64,000 bases of DNA from Pseudomonas lundensis. Its GTDB lineage: Bacteria > Pseudomonadota > Gammaproteobacteria > Pseudomonadales > Pseudomonadaceae. The notes below the pieces were generated by a model. It saw nothing but the letters and a program-made list of their open reading frames with translations, was not told where the DNA came from and did not search any database. Positions 1 through 8,299 of this stretch are shown here, piece after piece; within the stretch, counting starts at the first letter, position 1, and each line of letters opens with the position of its first letter. The DNA lies in assembly GCF_002269125.1 (NCBI RefSeq), contig NZ_NQKI01000013.1:1-64000 (forward strand), given 5' to 3'. The position numbers and the translations under genes are program-made.

Positions 1-41
1 CGTTTTGAGCAAATAGCGCTGCGTGCCGTGCAAATTACGAC

Positions 42-512
42 TTGCCGCCGCCGCGCAGCAAGTTGATCGGAGCATCCTTAGCAGCCTTGCAAAACAATGC
101 GCGATTAACAGTTGCCGAACTGGCGGAAAAGGTATCGCTGACCACCTCACCCTGTTGGAGACGGGTCAAAATCCTCGAAGAGCAAGGGCTGATTACCGGC
201 TATCAAGCCATCCTGTCGCCCAAGCATTTGGGCTACGGCGTTACGGCGTTTGTGAGTGTCATGATGGCTTCCCATTCTCAGGAAACTGCCAGAAAGTTCG
301 AGCAATGCCTACTGGATATTCCTGAGATCGTGGCATGCCATAACATCTCGGGCCGTTATGATTTTTTGCTCGAAGTGGTGGCTAAAGACCTTGAGTCGTT
401 TGGTGAGTTTGCGCGTGAAGTACTCCAAACTTTACCGGCGGTAAAGGAAATCTATTCAAGTTTCTCTTTCAAGTCAGTAAAGCCGCTGCGCAAGATGCCC
501 TTGGCACTTTAA
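42..512 (+). CDS. Lrp/AsnC-family transcriptional regulator, N-terminus disturbed
   Basis: A 156-aa DNA-binding regulator of the Lrp/AsnC family, whose members sense amino acids and related ligands. A winged helix-turn-helix (about residues 17-60, with AELAEKVSL and CWRRVKILEEQGLI) is followed by an RAM/AsnC ligand-binding domain (about 65-145). The reading frame opens only at TTG (42), with no ATG and no clear ribosome binding site, and a stop lies 36 bases upstream in frame. Residues 8-12 read LIGAS where the family has an LDRxIL-like stretch. The next frame encodes VDRSIL at the same place, so a lost base near 63-66 and an extra base near 75-79 would explain it. From residue 14 on the protein looks intact. 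It is either a functional regulator with an altered N-cap or a sequencing or assembly error. Confidence 0.75.
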   Translation: MPPPRSKLIGASLAALQNNARLTVAELAEKVSLTTSPCWRRVKILEEQGLITGYQAILSPKHLGYGVTAFVSVMMASHSQETARKFEQCLLDIPEIVACHNISGRYDFLLEVVAKDLESFGEFAREVLQTLPAVKEIYSSFSFKSVKPLRKMPLAL

Positions 513-520
513 TAAGGTTG

Positions 521-973
521 TTACCCGAGATAGAAGTCAACGCTGTAGCTAAAGGGTCTAGAGGTGTTGCATTTGACGAGTTGCGATTGGCAGGCCACGT
601 CGGGGTGGTCGGGGCAAGTAATGCGATGCGTCCAGTAAAACTGGATTTTGGGCGCGCGATGATTAAGCCTTTTCTCATAAGCATATAAAAAACTGCTTTC
701 GAAAATAACGGTTTTATTGTCGAAGGCATAAGACGCACGCGACTCGAATATAGATTTTTTGACGTCATAGTCAATCAGAATATCCCCCCTCAGTTTGGGT
801 AGGGTTATGAATTGAATGGCATCCACGCGCACAGCAAGGTTGCTGTCAGATAACTCGGGAGGAAAGGCACCTTCTAGGGCCGTGTGGTGAGCTGACACCA
901 AGTCCAGTCGGTAGCCCGTTTTGTTTATGAAGCGCATGTGTATAGACATCGTATCGTCAGGGTGCCTGTTCAT
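521..973 (-). CDS. hypothetical protein, no recognised family
   Basis: A 150-aa protein that I do not recognise. The ATG is supported by an AGGAG box 8 bases upstream (982-986 on the opposite strand). It has no signal peptide and no transmembrane segment, is rich in aromatic and beta-strand-type residues, and has three cysteines, all in its C-terminal third (CPDHPDVAC and VKC). A second Met (residue 9) could also serve as start. It is divergent from the GH19 endolysin gene, 291 bases away, so the two could share a control region, but nothing in the sequence links their functions. An effector, immunity or pore-type fold cannot be excluded and is not shown. Confidence 0.6.
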   Translation of the reverse strand: MNRHPDDTMSIHMRFINKTGYRLDLVSAHHTALEGAFPPELSDSNLAVRVDAIQFITLPKLRGDILIDYDVKKSIFESRASYAFDNKTVIFESSFLYAYEKRLNHRAPKIQFYWTHRITCPDHPDVACQSQLVKCNTSRPFSYSVDFYLG

Positions 974-1264
974 AGAGTGAACTCCTGTTGTTGTGGGTTA
1001 GGCAGTGATGAGGTGTTTGTTAGTTGGAGTATGGTGAGTTTTTCAGACGTGTGGGCTGAAGTTTATATGGTGTAACACACCGGTGTTCACTCCGCTTAAG
1101 CAGGTACATTACATAAGGGGTCACGAGCTGGTTCGTTAGGTTTGGTTGAATATTGTCGGTAAATGTACTGTGTATGGTAAGGCGTATCTATTTATAAGGT
1201 GGTCGTGTGCGTGAGTATCAGGCGGATGCTTAGCTTTTATTTTTAATAGCTAAAAGAGTTTACT
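974..1264. other. divergent intergenic region
   Basis: This 291-base gap between the unknown minus-strand gene and the GH19 gene is AT-richer than its surroundings. It holds a 10-base palindrome ACACCGGTGT at 1077-1086. The stretch 1230-1264, directly before the GH19 start, is A/T-rich and has only a weak ribosome binding site (AAGAG). No RNA gene is visible. Confidence 0.4.
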
Positions 1265-1969
1265 ATGTTGACGCCAGCATTAATGACGACGTTATTCCCC
1301 AAAAGCGTCCCCTTCCTGAATGACTACCTGCCATTTTTACTACGGGTGGCGGAGCAGCGTGAGATCAACACCCCGCGCCGTATGGCGGCTTTTTTGTCCC
1401 AGGTGGGTCATGAGAGTGGAGGTTTTACGGTGTTGGTTGAGAACCTTAATTACAGTGCGGGTGGTTTGGCCGCAACGTGGGGTTCACGTTTTGCCGAGAA
1501 AAATGCCGAGGGCGCGTACGTAACGGTCATGGAGGGTGGTCGTTTACGACGTGTTCCCAATAGTGAGGCGCAGACGTTGCATCGCAAGCCTGAAGCCATT
1601 GCAAACCGGGTATACAGCAATCGTCTGGGTAATGGGGATGAGGCGTCAGGAGAGGGTTGGCTTTACCGCGGCAGGGGGCTGATTCAAATGACCGGCAAGA
1701 GTAACTATCAACGATGCAGCTTGGGCCTGTTTGGGGATGAACGTTTACTGACCACGCCACAATTGCTAGAACAATGGCGCTGGGCAGTAGAGTCGGCAGG
1801 TTGGTATTGGAGTTCTCGACACCTCAATGAGCTGGCAGATGGCGATGATTTTGAGCGTGTGACACGCGCTATTAATGGGGGACTTAACGGGCACGCTCAG
1901 CGCGTAGCGTTATATGAACAAGCCCTGGACCTGATGAGTCAGGCCCCCGGACGTTCACGTGAGTTATAA
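1265..1969 (+). CDS. GH19-family chitinase-like endolysin
   Basis: A 234-aa glycoside hydrolase family 19 protein of the phage endolysin type, expected to cut peptidoglycan (or chitin) glycan strands. GHESGGF at residues 48-54 contains the likely acid Glu50, and ENLNYS at 59-64 supplies the second carboxylate Glu59. RGRGLIQMTG (135-144) and RAINGG (201-206) are family substrate-cleft motifs. It has no signal peptide and no separate wall-binding domain, so export would need a holin, a secretion system or lysis. No holin, spanin, tail or type VI gene is next to it, which argues against an intact prophage. It may be a domesticated phage lysozyme or a secreted effector. The start is the ATG that follows a weak AAGAG box. 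Confidence 0.85.
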   Translation: MLTPALMTTLFPKSVPFLNDYLPFLLRVAEQREINTPRRMAAFLSQVGHESGGFTVLVENLNYSAGGLAATWGSRFAEKNAEGAYVTVMEGGRLRRVPNSEAQTLHRKPEAIANRVYSNRLGNGDEASGEGWLYRGRGLIQMTGKSNYQRCSLGLFGDERLLTTPQLLEQWRWAVESAGWYWSSRHLNELADGDDFERVTRAINGGLNGHAQRVALYEQALDLMSQAPGRSREL

Positions 1970-2048
1970 AAGGGGCGAACGCTCAGCTCGGCCGGGTTAG
2001 GTGCCATAATGCGCGCCTGTTTTCCAGCCATGCAGGGGTATTTAAACC

Positions 2049-2585
2049 GTGATGTTTGAAATCAAGCCGATGAGTCCCGAGGCTTATCGTCAGCAAACCC
2101 GGCGCAGCACGCTTTATATCGCATTACTGTTTGCTCTGTTGGCGCTGGTGATTTCTGGCCTGGCGGTGATGCTGGCAGGCGTACCGGGCGGGGATAACTT
2201 CAGGTTGAATCTGGCCGGGGTAATCGCCGCACTGATCGTCACCTTCATGCTGGTACGTTACGTGTTCTGGTCACAACCCTGGATGGCGGCTGCGGTATAC
2301 GGGTGGCAACTCAAACGCAGCCTCATGCGGGTCACAAACGCCATGCATCACGTGACGGCGGGTGTCATGGCCGGGGATGTCAGCGCGCTCAAACTGTTGC
2401 GCTTCTATCACTTGGGGATCACCCAGATGTATCAGCTGGATGCTAATTCCAGTGCGTTGAGCCAGATGGTGCGGGAGATTGACCTGCATAAGGCGCGGCT
2501 TGAAGCGTTGAGCATCGACACTGAGCAAACGCGATTGGACCCTGCGTGGATCGAGCAGGTTAAAACGTTCACGCCGTTGAAATAA
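2049..2585 (+). CDS. DUF3087 family inner-membrane protein
   Basis: A 178-aa protein matching the DUF3087 family, of unknown function. Two hydrophobic segments near residues 22-43 and 54-72 anchor it in the inner membrane, and an alpha-helical soluble tail of about 100 residues follows (ALKLLRFYHLG, LHKARLEALS). The first Met sits in GTGATGTTTG with only weak upstream purines, and Met2 is equally possible. It stands alone and is convergent with ppnN. Confidence 0.75.
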   Translation: MMFEIKPMSPEAYRQQTRRSTLYIALLFALLALVISGLAVMLAGVPGGDNFRLNLAGVIAALIVTFMLVRYVFWSQPWMAAAVYGWQLKRSLMRVTNAMHHVTAGVMAGDVSALKLLRFYHLGITQMYQLDANSSALSQMVREIDLHKARLEALSIDTEQTRLDPAWIEQVKTFTPLK

Positions 2586-2656
2586 GACAGTAAGGCCAGC
2601 CAGGCCATGGGTGCCGCCGTGTGCACCTTTAGCCCGGCCAGCCATGACGCCGTGGG

Positions 2657-4030
2657 TTAGCTCACCACGCGATAACACGGCACATACGCTGCGCCACCGG
2701 GGAGTTTCATGCGGTGTTGCTCTACGAAAGCCTGCAACAATTTGTCCAGCGGCTTCATCACGGCCGCATCGCCATGAATCTCGTAAGGGCCATGTTGCTC
2801 AATCAGATGAATGCCTTTTTCTTTCACGTTACCGGCCACAATGCCTGAAAAAGCCTGCCGCAGGTTGATGGCCAATTCGTGGGGTGGCAGGTCCTTGCGC
2901 AATTGCAGGCTGGCCATGTTGGCATGGGTCGGATCAAACGGGCGCTGAAAACCCTCATCAATCTTCAGTAGCCAGTTGAAGTGGAACGCGTCGTTGCGTT
3001 CGCGACGGAACTGTTTGACCTCTTTGAGACCGGCCGTCATCTGGCGAGCCACTTCGGCCGGGTTATCGATGATGATCTGGTAGTGCTTTTGCGCCGCTTC
3101 GCCCAGTGTGGCGCCCACAAACTCGTGGAGTTGTTGCAGGTAAGGTTCGGCTTCTTTAGGACCGGTCAAAATCACCGGGAACGGTACGTCGCTGTTGTCC
3201 GGATGCATCAGAATGCCGAGCAAATAAAGGAATTCTTCTGCCGTGCCTGCGCCACCCGGGAAGATGATGATGCCGTGGCCTACGCGCACAAAGGCTTCAA
3301 GGCGTTTTTCGATGTCCGGCAAGATCACCAGTTCGTTAACGATCGGGTTGGGTGCTTCGGCAGCAATGATCCCGGGCTCGGTCAGCCCGAGATACCGGCC
3401 GCCCGTAAGGCGTTGTTTGGCGTGGGAAATCGTGGCCCCTTTCATTGGGCCTTTCATGACGCCAGGACCGCAACCGGTGCAGATGTCCAGCAGCCGCAAA
3501 CCCAATTCGTGACCGACTTTCTTGGTGTATTTGTACTCTTCGGTATTGATCGAGTGGCCGCCCCAGCACACCACGATTTTGGGCTCTACGCCGGGGCGCA
3601 AAGTGCGCGCATTGCGCAGCAGGTGGAACACATAGTCGGTAATGCCTGCGGAGGTGCTCAGGTCCATGCGCGGGCTGTCGAGACCACTTTGGGTGTACAC
3701 GATGTCACGCAGGGCGCTGAACAGCATTTCACGCGTGCTGGCGATCATTTCGCCATCCACGAACGCATCTGCCGGAGCGTTCAACAGCTCAAGGCGAACA
3801 CCACGGTCTTGCTGATGAATACGGACTTCGAAGTCTTTATAAGCTTCAAGGATGGTTTTGGCATTGTCGACATGAGCGCCGGTGTTGAGAATGGCCAACA
3901 CACATTGGCGGAACAGGGTGTAACTGGTGCCTGAGCCCACTTCGCTCAGTTGCTGCACTTCACGTTGCGATAACGTCTCCAGGCTGCCTTTGGGGCTGAC
4001 CGAAGCATTGATGACGTGTCTTTGGACCAT
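2657..4030 (-). CDS. ppnN: pyrimidine/purine nucleotide 5'-monophosphate nucleosidase
   Basis: A 457-aa enzyme of the PpnN (YgdH) type that hydrolyses nucleoside monophosphates to base and ribose 5-phosphate in nucleotide salvage. In Escherichia coli it is a (p)ppGpp target. The LOG/lysine-decarboxylase-like core carries CTGCGPGVMKGPMKGA (about 184-199) and the nucleotide-binding PGGAGTAEE (258-266), with the extra N- and C-terminal domains of the long form. An in-frame Met lies 29 codons further upstream, but the start chosen here has AAGGAAG 6 bases before it and gives the usual family length of about 454 aa. It is monocistronic and convergent with the DUF3087 gene. Confidence 0.93.
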   Translation of the reverse strand: MVQRHVINASVSPKGSLETLSQREVQQLSEVGSGTSYTLFRQCVLAILNTGAHVDNAKTILEAYKDFEVRIHQQDRGVRLELLNAPADAFVDGEMIASTREMLFSALRDIVYTQSGLDSPRMDLSTSAGITDYVFHLLRNARTLRPGVEPKIVVCWGGHSINTEEYKYTKKVGHELGLRLLDICTGCGPGVMKGPMKGATISHAKQRLTGGRYLGLTEPGIIAAEAPNPIVNELVILPDIEKRLEAFVRVGHGIIIFPGGAGTAEEFLYLLGILMHPDNSDVPFPVILTGPKEAEPYLQQLHEFVGATLGEAAQKHYQIIIDNPAEVARQMTAGLKEVKQFRRERNDAFHFNWLLKIDEGFQRPFDPTHANMASLQLRKDLPPHELAINLRQAFSGIVAGNVKEKGIHLIEQHGPYEIHGDAAVMKPLDKLLQAFVEQHRMKLPGGAAYVPCYRVVS

Positions 4031-4277
4031 TGAGAACTTCCTTGAGCGGGTCAAAAAATTACCTGACGCAGTTTTTACCTTCAAACCTACCAGCGCGGGG
4101 TGCATGTCCTTTTTCATGCCGGCTGTTTTTCAGTCGGCCTCTACAGTAACACTGCTTGCTCATAAGACCAGAGCTGCAGGGGAGTGATGATGAACCCGGT
4201 TGTGTCCTCATGGTCTGAGGTAACCTGTCCTTCGATGAGGCCTGCTGTACGACCTCACATGCCCTAAGGAAGTTTTA

Positions 4278-4598
4278 ATGATCATTACCACCACTCACCG
4301 AATTGAAGGCCGTCAAATTACGGAGTATCTGGGTGTAGTCAGTGCGGAGTCCGTACACGGTATCAACGTGGTGCGGGATTTTTTTACCGGTATGCGGGAT
4401 TTTTTCGGCGGGCATTCGCAGACCCTGGAACGTGCATTGAAAGAAGCCCGGGCAGAAGTCACGGACGAAATTCGTGAGCGTGCGGGCGTGCTGCGGGCCG
4501 ATGCGATTGTGGGATTGAATTTTGAAATCAGTATGCCGTCAGGTCGCGGGGGGATGCTGGTGGTATTTGCTACCGGTACTGCCGTGCGCTTGAACTGA
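4278..4598 (+). CDS. YbjQ/UPF0145 family protein
   Basis: A 106-aa member of the YbjQ (UPF0145, DUF74) family, small pentamer-forming proteins of unclear function that are sometimes linked to heavy-metal responses. It shows the family pattern: N-terminal TTTHRIEGRQITEYLGVVSAE, a central helix with ALKEARAEVTDEI, and the conserved ADAIVGLNFEIS near residues 75-86. TAAGGAAG precedes the ATG by about 7 bases. It could be co-transcribed with ivy, which starts 64 bases downstream. Confidence 0.88.
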   Translation: MIITTTHRIEGRQITEYLGVVSAESVHGINVVRDFFTGMRDFFGGHSQTLERALKEARAEVTDEIRERAGVLRADAIVGLNFEISMPSGRGGMLVVFATGTAVRLN

Positions 4599-4662
4599 AA
4601 CTGCGCTAAACCTGTGGCACTTATCACGCCGTAAGGTTTTGGGAATAAGAAGGAGCTACCGG

Positions 4663-5079
4663 ATGACTGGATTTTTAAACCGTGTGTTGTTGGGCTTAGT
4701 TGCGGCGGGTATTGCAACGGGCGTCTGCGCTGAAAGCCGTCTGCCTGAGCTGACAACACAAGCGCCTTATAAAAAGGCATATCAGGCCATGCTGGCTTAC
4801 CCGCAGTGGGTGACAATCGGTCAGGGCACAGCGGCCCCCGTAGAGAAGGTGGTCATGGACGGCAAAACCTACACCGTCGGCCAGATGTGTAAACCCCACG
4901 ATTGTGCAGCCAATCAGTTGAATGTGGTGTTTAGTCCCGATGGTAAACAGGCGTGGGGTTTGCTCTCAGTTCGCGCCGAAAACGCTGAAGAGTTTGATCA
5001 GCAGTTTCTGGGCATGCCGGATGAAACGATTAAAAAGCTGCTCAATAAATCGTTTGCGGACAACAACCCCACCGATTGA
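4663..5079 (+). CDS. ivy: Ivy family C-type lysozyme inhibitor
   Basis: A 138-aa periplasmic inhibitor of vertebrate-type lysozyme. Residues 1-23 form a signal peptide (hydrophobic core VLLGLVAAGIATG, likely cleavage after VCA). CKPHDC at 76-81 is the hallmark Ivy loop that plugs the lysozyme active site through its histidine, held by the disulfide between the two cysteines. An upstream TTG would add eight residues, but AAGGAG sits 8 bases before the ATG used here. A strong hairpin follows the stop codon. The GH19 endolysin 3 kb away is a different fold and not a known Ivy target. Confidence 0.9.
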   Translation: MTGFLNRVLLGLVAAGIATGVCAESRLPELTTQAPYKKAYQAMLAYPQWVTIGQGTAAPVEKVVMDGKTYTVGQMCKPHDCAANQLNVVFSPDGKQAWGLLSVRAENAEEFDQQFLGMPDETIKKLLNKSFADNNPTD

Positions 5080-5094
5080 GATGGGCCCAAACCG

Positions 5095-5120
5095 ATCGAC
5101 CGCCCTGTGAGGCGGTCGAT
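5095..5120. terminator. bidirectional hairpin between ivy and the DUF1269 gene
   Basis: Perfect 10-base arms ATCGACCGCC and GGCGGTCGAT with a 6-base loop lie between two convergent stop codons. A T-rich tract is short or absent on both sides, so this is a terminator by position and stem strength. Confidence 0.6.
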
Positions 5121-5137
5121 TGAGCGGCTGGCTGGCT

Positions 5138-5668
5138 TTACGACTTCGTCAGGCTGGTTTGAGAGAGTGCAGCCTGAAGCTTTTCTTCTTGTTCGGGCGA
5201 AAGAGAAGTGCGTAATACTTTGCCCTTGAAGTTTGAATCTTCAAGTTCCTTCAACACTTTCTCTGGCTGGAACTTACGCAACAGCACGAACAAGGCTGAA
5301 GAGTTATTGGGAATGGTTTCGCTCAGCGACTTGATGAAGTCGTCATCAATACCGTAATCACTCAACGATCCCGATAGCGCGCCTGTGCCCGCACCGAGCG
5401 CGCCGCCGATGGCAAAGCCTGCCAGCGGGTTGAGAAACAACAGCCCAACCAGAGCGCCCCACAAACCGCCTGTGACCAGACCGGAAGTCGCGCCAAGGGC
5501 GGTGAGATTGACGCTCTGCTTGATGTGTACCTTGCCCTCGTTGTTGCGCACAACAATGACCGCATCTTCCAGTTCCACCAGATGCTCTTTGCTCAACGAC
5601 ACCATTTTGGTCAAGGCGCGGTCAGCTTTTTCAGTATCGTCAAATCCCACTACGATTAAATCAGACAT
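5138..5668 (-). CDS. DUF1269 glycine-zipper membrane protein
   Basis: A 176-aa protein of the DUF1269 family. An N-terminal alpha/beta part (LIVVGFDDTEKADRAL) precedes a glycine-zipper hydrophobic stretch around residues 59-100 (GALVGLLFLNPLAGF, GGALGAGTGAL) that probably inserts in a membrane. The C-terminal part is a soluble domain. Three Met codons lie close together; the third is preferred because AAGGA then stands 9 bases upstream. The function is unknown. Relatives occur in stress and osmotic regulons of Pseudomonas, but no control site is recognised here. Confidence 0.8.
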   Translation of the reverse strand: MSDLIVVGFDDTEKADRALTKMVSLSKEHLVELEDAVIVVRNNEGKVHIKQSVNLTALGATSGLVTGGLWGALVGLLFLNPLAGFAIGGALGAGTGALSGSLSDYGIDDDFIKSLSETIPNNSSALFVLLRKFQPEKVLKELEDSNFKGKVLRTSLSPEQEEKLQAALSQTSLTKS

Positions 5669-5914
5669 GTCTTTCATTCCTTGACTGTACAGTTCCAACC
5701 CGGAGGGGGCTGAATCAAGAGGTATGCCTCAAGGCGTGGCTACACGGTTAACACCTTGTTACGCAGCGATGCAGCAGTTCATCAGCAGCTGCGAGCAATG
5801 AGCGTGGTCGCAGACCTCGAAACCGTCAAGTCGATACACCGTTCAGGTTGTCGCAGGAGGGCGCAGCAGGGGATTAACGAAGGGGTGAACAAGGTGTGTG
5901 AGAAAGGAAAGAGG

Positions 5915-5934
5915 AGGGCTGGCTGAGCAGCCCT
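5915..5934 (-). terminator. probable rsmE terminator
   Basis: AGGGCTG and CAGCCCT form a 7-base stem with loop GCTGAG. Read on the minus strand, where it follows the rsmE stop by 34 bases, it is trailed by a pyrimidine-rich CTCCTCTTTCC. Confidence 0.5.
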
Positions 5935-5967
5935 GACACTTACTCCAAGGGCTGATACCTCGGAGAT

Positions 5968-6162
5968 TTATTGCTGATCGTTCTTGTCCGAAGCTGTCAG
6001 GCCTGCCTGGATACGCTGGTAAATTTCTTCACGGTGAACGGCTACGTCTTTGGGTGCATTGATGCCAATTCTGACCTGTTGGCCGCTGACACCTAAAATA
6101 GTGATCGTAATATCGTCACCGATGTTTATGCTTTCACCAACTTTACGGGTGAGTATCAGCAT
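5968..6162 (-). CDS. rsmE: CsrA/RsmA family post-transcriptional regulator RsmE
   Basis: A 64-aa RNA-binding protein that represses translation by covering GGA motifs in leader RNAs and is titrated by Gac-controlled small RNAs. The whole CsrA fold is present, with N-terminal [10 protein letters not shown] and the RNA-contacting [12 protein letters not shown] near residues 40-51. The sequence ([18 protein letters not shown]) resembles RsmE of the fluorescens group more than RsmA. An in-frame start 10 codons upstream is rejected because AAGGAG lies directly before this ATG. This same GGA-containing ribosome binding site would suit autorepression, as is known for RsmE. Confidence 0.93.
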   Translation of the reverse strand: MLILTRKVGESINIGDDITITILGVSGQQVRIGINAPKDVAVHREEIYQRIQAGLTASDKNDQQ

Positions 6163-6414
6163 TTTTTTCTCCTTGATGGCTTTGTATGGCACGTCTCTGA
6201 GACGGTGCGGCTTCGTTCATGGCTACAGAATACTGCTAACTGCATATAAATGCGCCGCTCATTACAGACGTCATAGCCAGAGGGGCAATTCCCTGTACGA
6301 GGAAAGCTCTCGCCTATGTGTCTTAGATAAGGGCAGATTGGATTTGTTCAAGGAGAGCAAAGGCCGCTGTCCCAGTGATAAAATCGACCCACTCAAAAAG
6401 ATAGGGGATACGCA

Positions 6415-6774
6415 GTGCGTAAAGTCATCGTAATGACAGCAATATTGGCCCTGACGGCTTGCGGTCAGGAGTCTAACGATAAAATTCAACGGGCTAAAGC
6501 AGCTTCTGAAACATCGACTGTCCAGGCGCCGATGGCTCAATGGGCGGTTGAGGTCAAATTGGGCGAGACTCAAGCGCTCAGTGATCTGACAGCCAGGCTG
6601 TTGGAACATGGTTATAGCTCTTATATTGCGGTCATTGATGGCGTTCAGCGCGTCCTGCTCGGACCTTTCAACACCCGGGATGAGGCGCAGGCGATGTTGA
6701 CCCGATTGACCACTAAACTCGACAACCTGCAAGCCAAGGTTATCGAGTTGCCAGCCGATCAACTCACCCATTAA
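6415..6774 (+). CDS. SPOR-domain lipoprotein
   Basis: A 119-aa protein with a lipoprotein signal (lipobox LTAC, Cys16) and a C-terminal SPOR-like fold (about 42-115: AVEVKLGE, SYIAVIDGVQRVLLGPFNTRDEA). SPOR domains bind denuded peptidoglycan at division sites, so this is a small envelope lipoprotein of that type. It begins with GTG, preceded by an AGGGGA box. It is divergent from rsmE across 252 bases that must contain both promoters. Confidence 0.75.
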   Translation: MRKVIVMTAILALTACGQESNDKIQRAKAASETSTVQAPMAQWAVEVKLGETQALSDLTARLLEHGYSSYIAVIDGVQRVLLGPFNTRDEAQAMLTRLTTKLDNLQAKVIELPADQLTH

Positions 6775-6883
6775 CGAATCAGTGCGCTGCTTTGCTGCCT
6801 AAGCGTAGCGTCAACCAGCGGACTTGGACGGCACCGTGCAATTATTTTTTTTGCAGCGGCGCCGTTATGCGTTTTGCCTTGTG

Positions 6884-8299
6884 TCAACGCCTGCCCCAGC
6901 CTCCACCCAATGATGTCAACAGCGCCACGCTGGCCTGCAATTGGCGGGTGCGCAGCGCCTGTACCTGACGTTGCGCTTGCAACGCAGCGGTTTGCGCGGT
7001 GACGACATCCAGATAACTGACCGCCCCCGCTTCATAGCTGTGCACGGCCAGCGCCTGGGTGTTCTGTGCCGCATTGGCAGCGGCCTGTTCGTCCAATTGT
7101 TGCTGGCGCAGGTCGCGCAACTGAGCCAGGTTGTCTTCAACCTCCCGTACAGCGTGCAATACCGTGCTGCGGTACAACGCGCTGGCTTCTTCGAATTCTG
7201 CCCTGGCCTGACGCGCCTGAGCATCCAGACGGCCGCCGTCAAAAATGGGCAAGTTGACCAACGGCCCTAGCGCCCAAAATCGGTTGCTGGCCGCCAACAG
7301 GTTGCCAGCGCCCTGGGTTTGCCCGCCGATCAATCCGCTCAAGCTGAAGTCGGGGTACCACGCCGCTTTCGCTACGCCGATCTGTGCATTGGCGGCAAAT
7401 ACCCGGCGCTCCGCCGCGGCGATGTCGGGGCGACGTTGCAGCAATGCGCCAGGTAAGGTGTCGGGTTGCTCCGGCAGGCACAGGGTCGGCTCGCGGGCGG
7501 CCAGTTCAAACGTGCTGGCGGGTTCGCCCACCAGTTCGCCAATGGCGTGCTCAGTCAGGTTGCGTTGCCCGCGCACCTCATCCAGTTGCGCCTGTGCCTC
7601 GGCCAGTTGGGTCTGAGCGCGGGTGAGGTCAACTTCTGAGGCAATCTGGCCCTGATAACGGGCACGGGTCAGTTGCAGGGCCTGGCTGTAATCTTGCAGC
7701 GAGCGGGACAAAATGCGCTGTTGTGCATCCAGACCGTCGAGCTGCACATACAAATCGGTCAACTGCCGTTGCAAACTCAAGCGCGCGACCGCCAGATCAT
7801 CGGCCGCCGCCTGCGCTTGTGCACCACCGGCCGCCACCTGATTGCGGATTTTGCCCCACAAATCGAGGTCGACATTCAGCGCGAAGCCAGCCGTATTGCT
7901 GTTGTACACCGACGGTTGAGTCGCACCCCGCAACGGGCGGCTCTCTGATTGACGTTCACGCAACGGTTGGGCGCTGGCCGTGAGTTGTGGGAACAGTCCG
8001 GCGTGCAGTTGGCTGGCATACGCCTGGGCCGCATCAAAATGCGCCAGCGCCGCTGCCAGATCGGGATTGGCGTTCAATAATTGTTGTTGCAGGGCGTTCA
8101 GGCGTGCGTCCTGATACACCCACCACCACTGCCGCGGGCGTTGATCTGCAGGGCGCGCAGGATGCCAGGGGCCAACACGGCTTTGTTCTCGATAGTGTGC
8201 GGGCAGTGCGATCGTCGGCACGCTGTAGGTGGGTGCCAACGAACAGCCCTGCAACACCAGGACCCCCAGTAATAGCGCGAACTTAAGCCTTGGCAGCAT
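6884..8299 (-). CDS. RND efflux outer-membrane factor lipoprotein (NodT/OprM family)
   Basis: A 471-aa TolC-like channel of the NodT family, third gene of a tripartite efflux operon. The lipobox LQGC places the lipid on Cys19. Two OEP repeats follow, with family motifs such as LQRRPDIAAAERRV and IGVAKAAWYPDFSLSG. The ATG overlaps the adaptor gene end by 17 bases, which indicates translational coupling. The specific substrate cannot be read from the sequence. Confidence 0.9.
   Translation of the reverse strand: MLPRLKFALLLGVLVLQGCSLAPTYSVPTIALPAHYREQSRVGPWHPARPADQRPRQWWWVYQDARLNALQQQLLNANPDLAAALAHFDAAQAYASQLHAGLFPQLTASAQPLRERQSESRPLRGATQPSVYNSNTAGFALNVDLDLWGKIRNQVAAGGAQAQAAADDLAVARLSLQRQLTDLYVQLDGLDAQQRILSRSLQDYSQALQLTRARYQGQIASEVDLTRAQTQLAEAQAQLDEVRGQRNLTEHAIGELVGEPASTFELAAREPTLCLPEQPDTLPGALLQRRPDIAAAERRVFAANAQIGVAKAAWYPDFSLSGLIGGQTQGAGNLLAASNRFWALGPLVNLPIFDGGRLDAQARQARAEFEEASALYRSTVLHAVREVEDNLAQLRDLRQQQLDEQAAANAAQNTQALAVHSYEAGAVSYLDVVTAQTAALQAQRQVQALRTRQLQASVALLTSLGGGWGRR

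Noticed and set aside
2981..3934. A 317-codon frame opposite ppnN
   Set aside because: It is the mirror of a well-supported nucleosidase gene and has no domain or start signal of its own.
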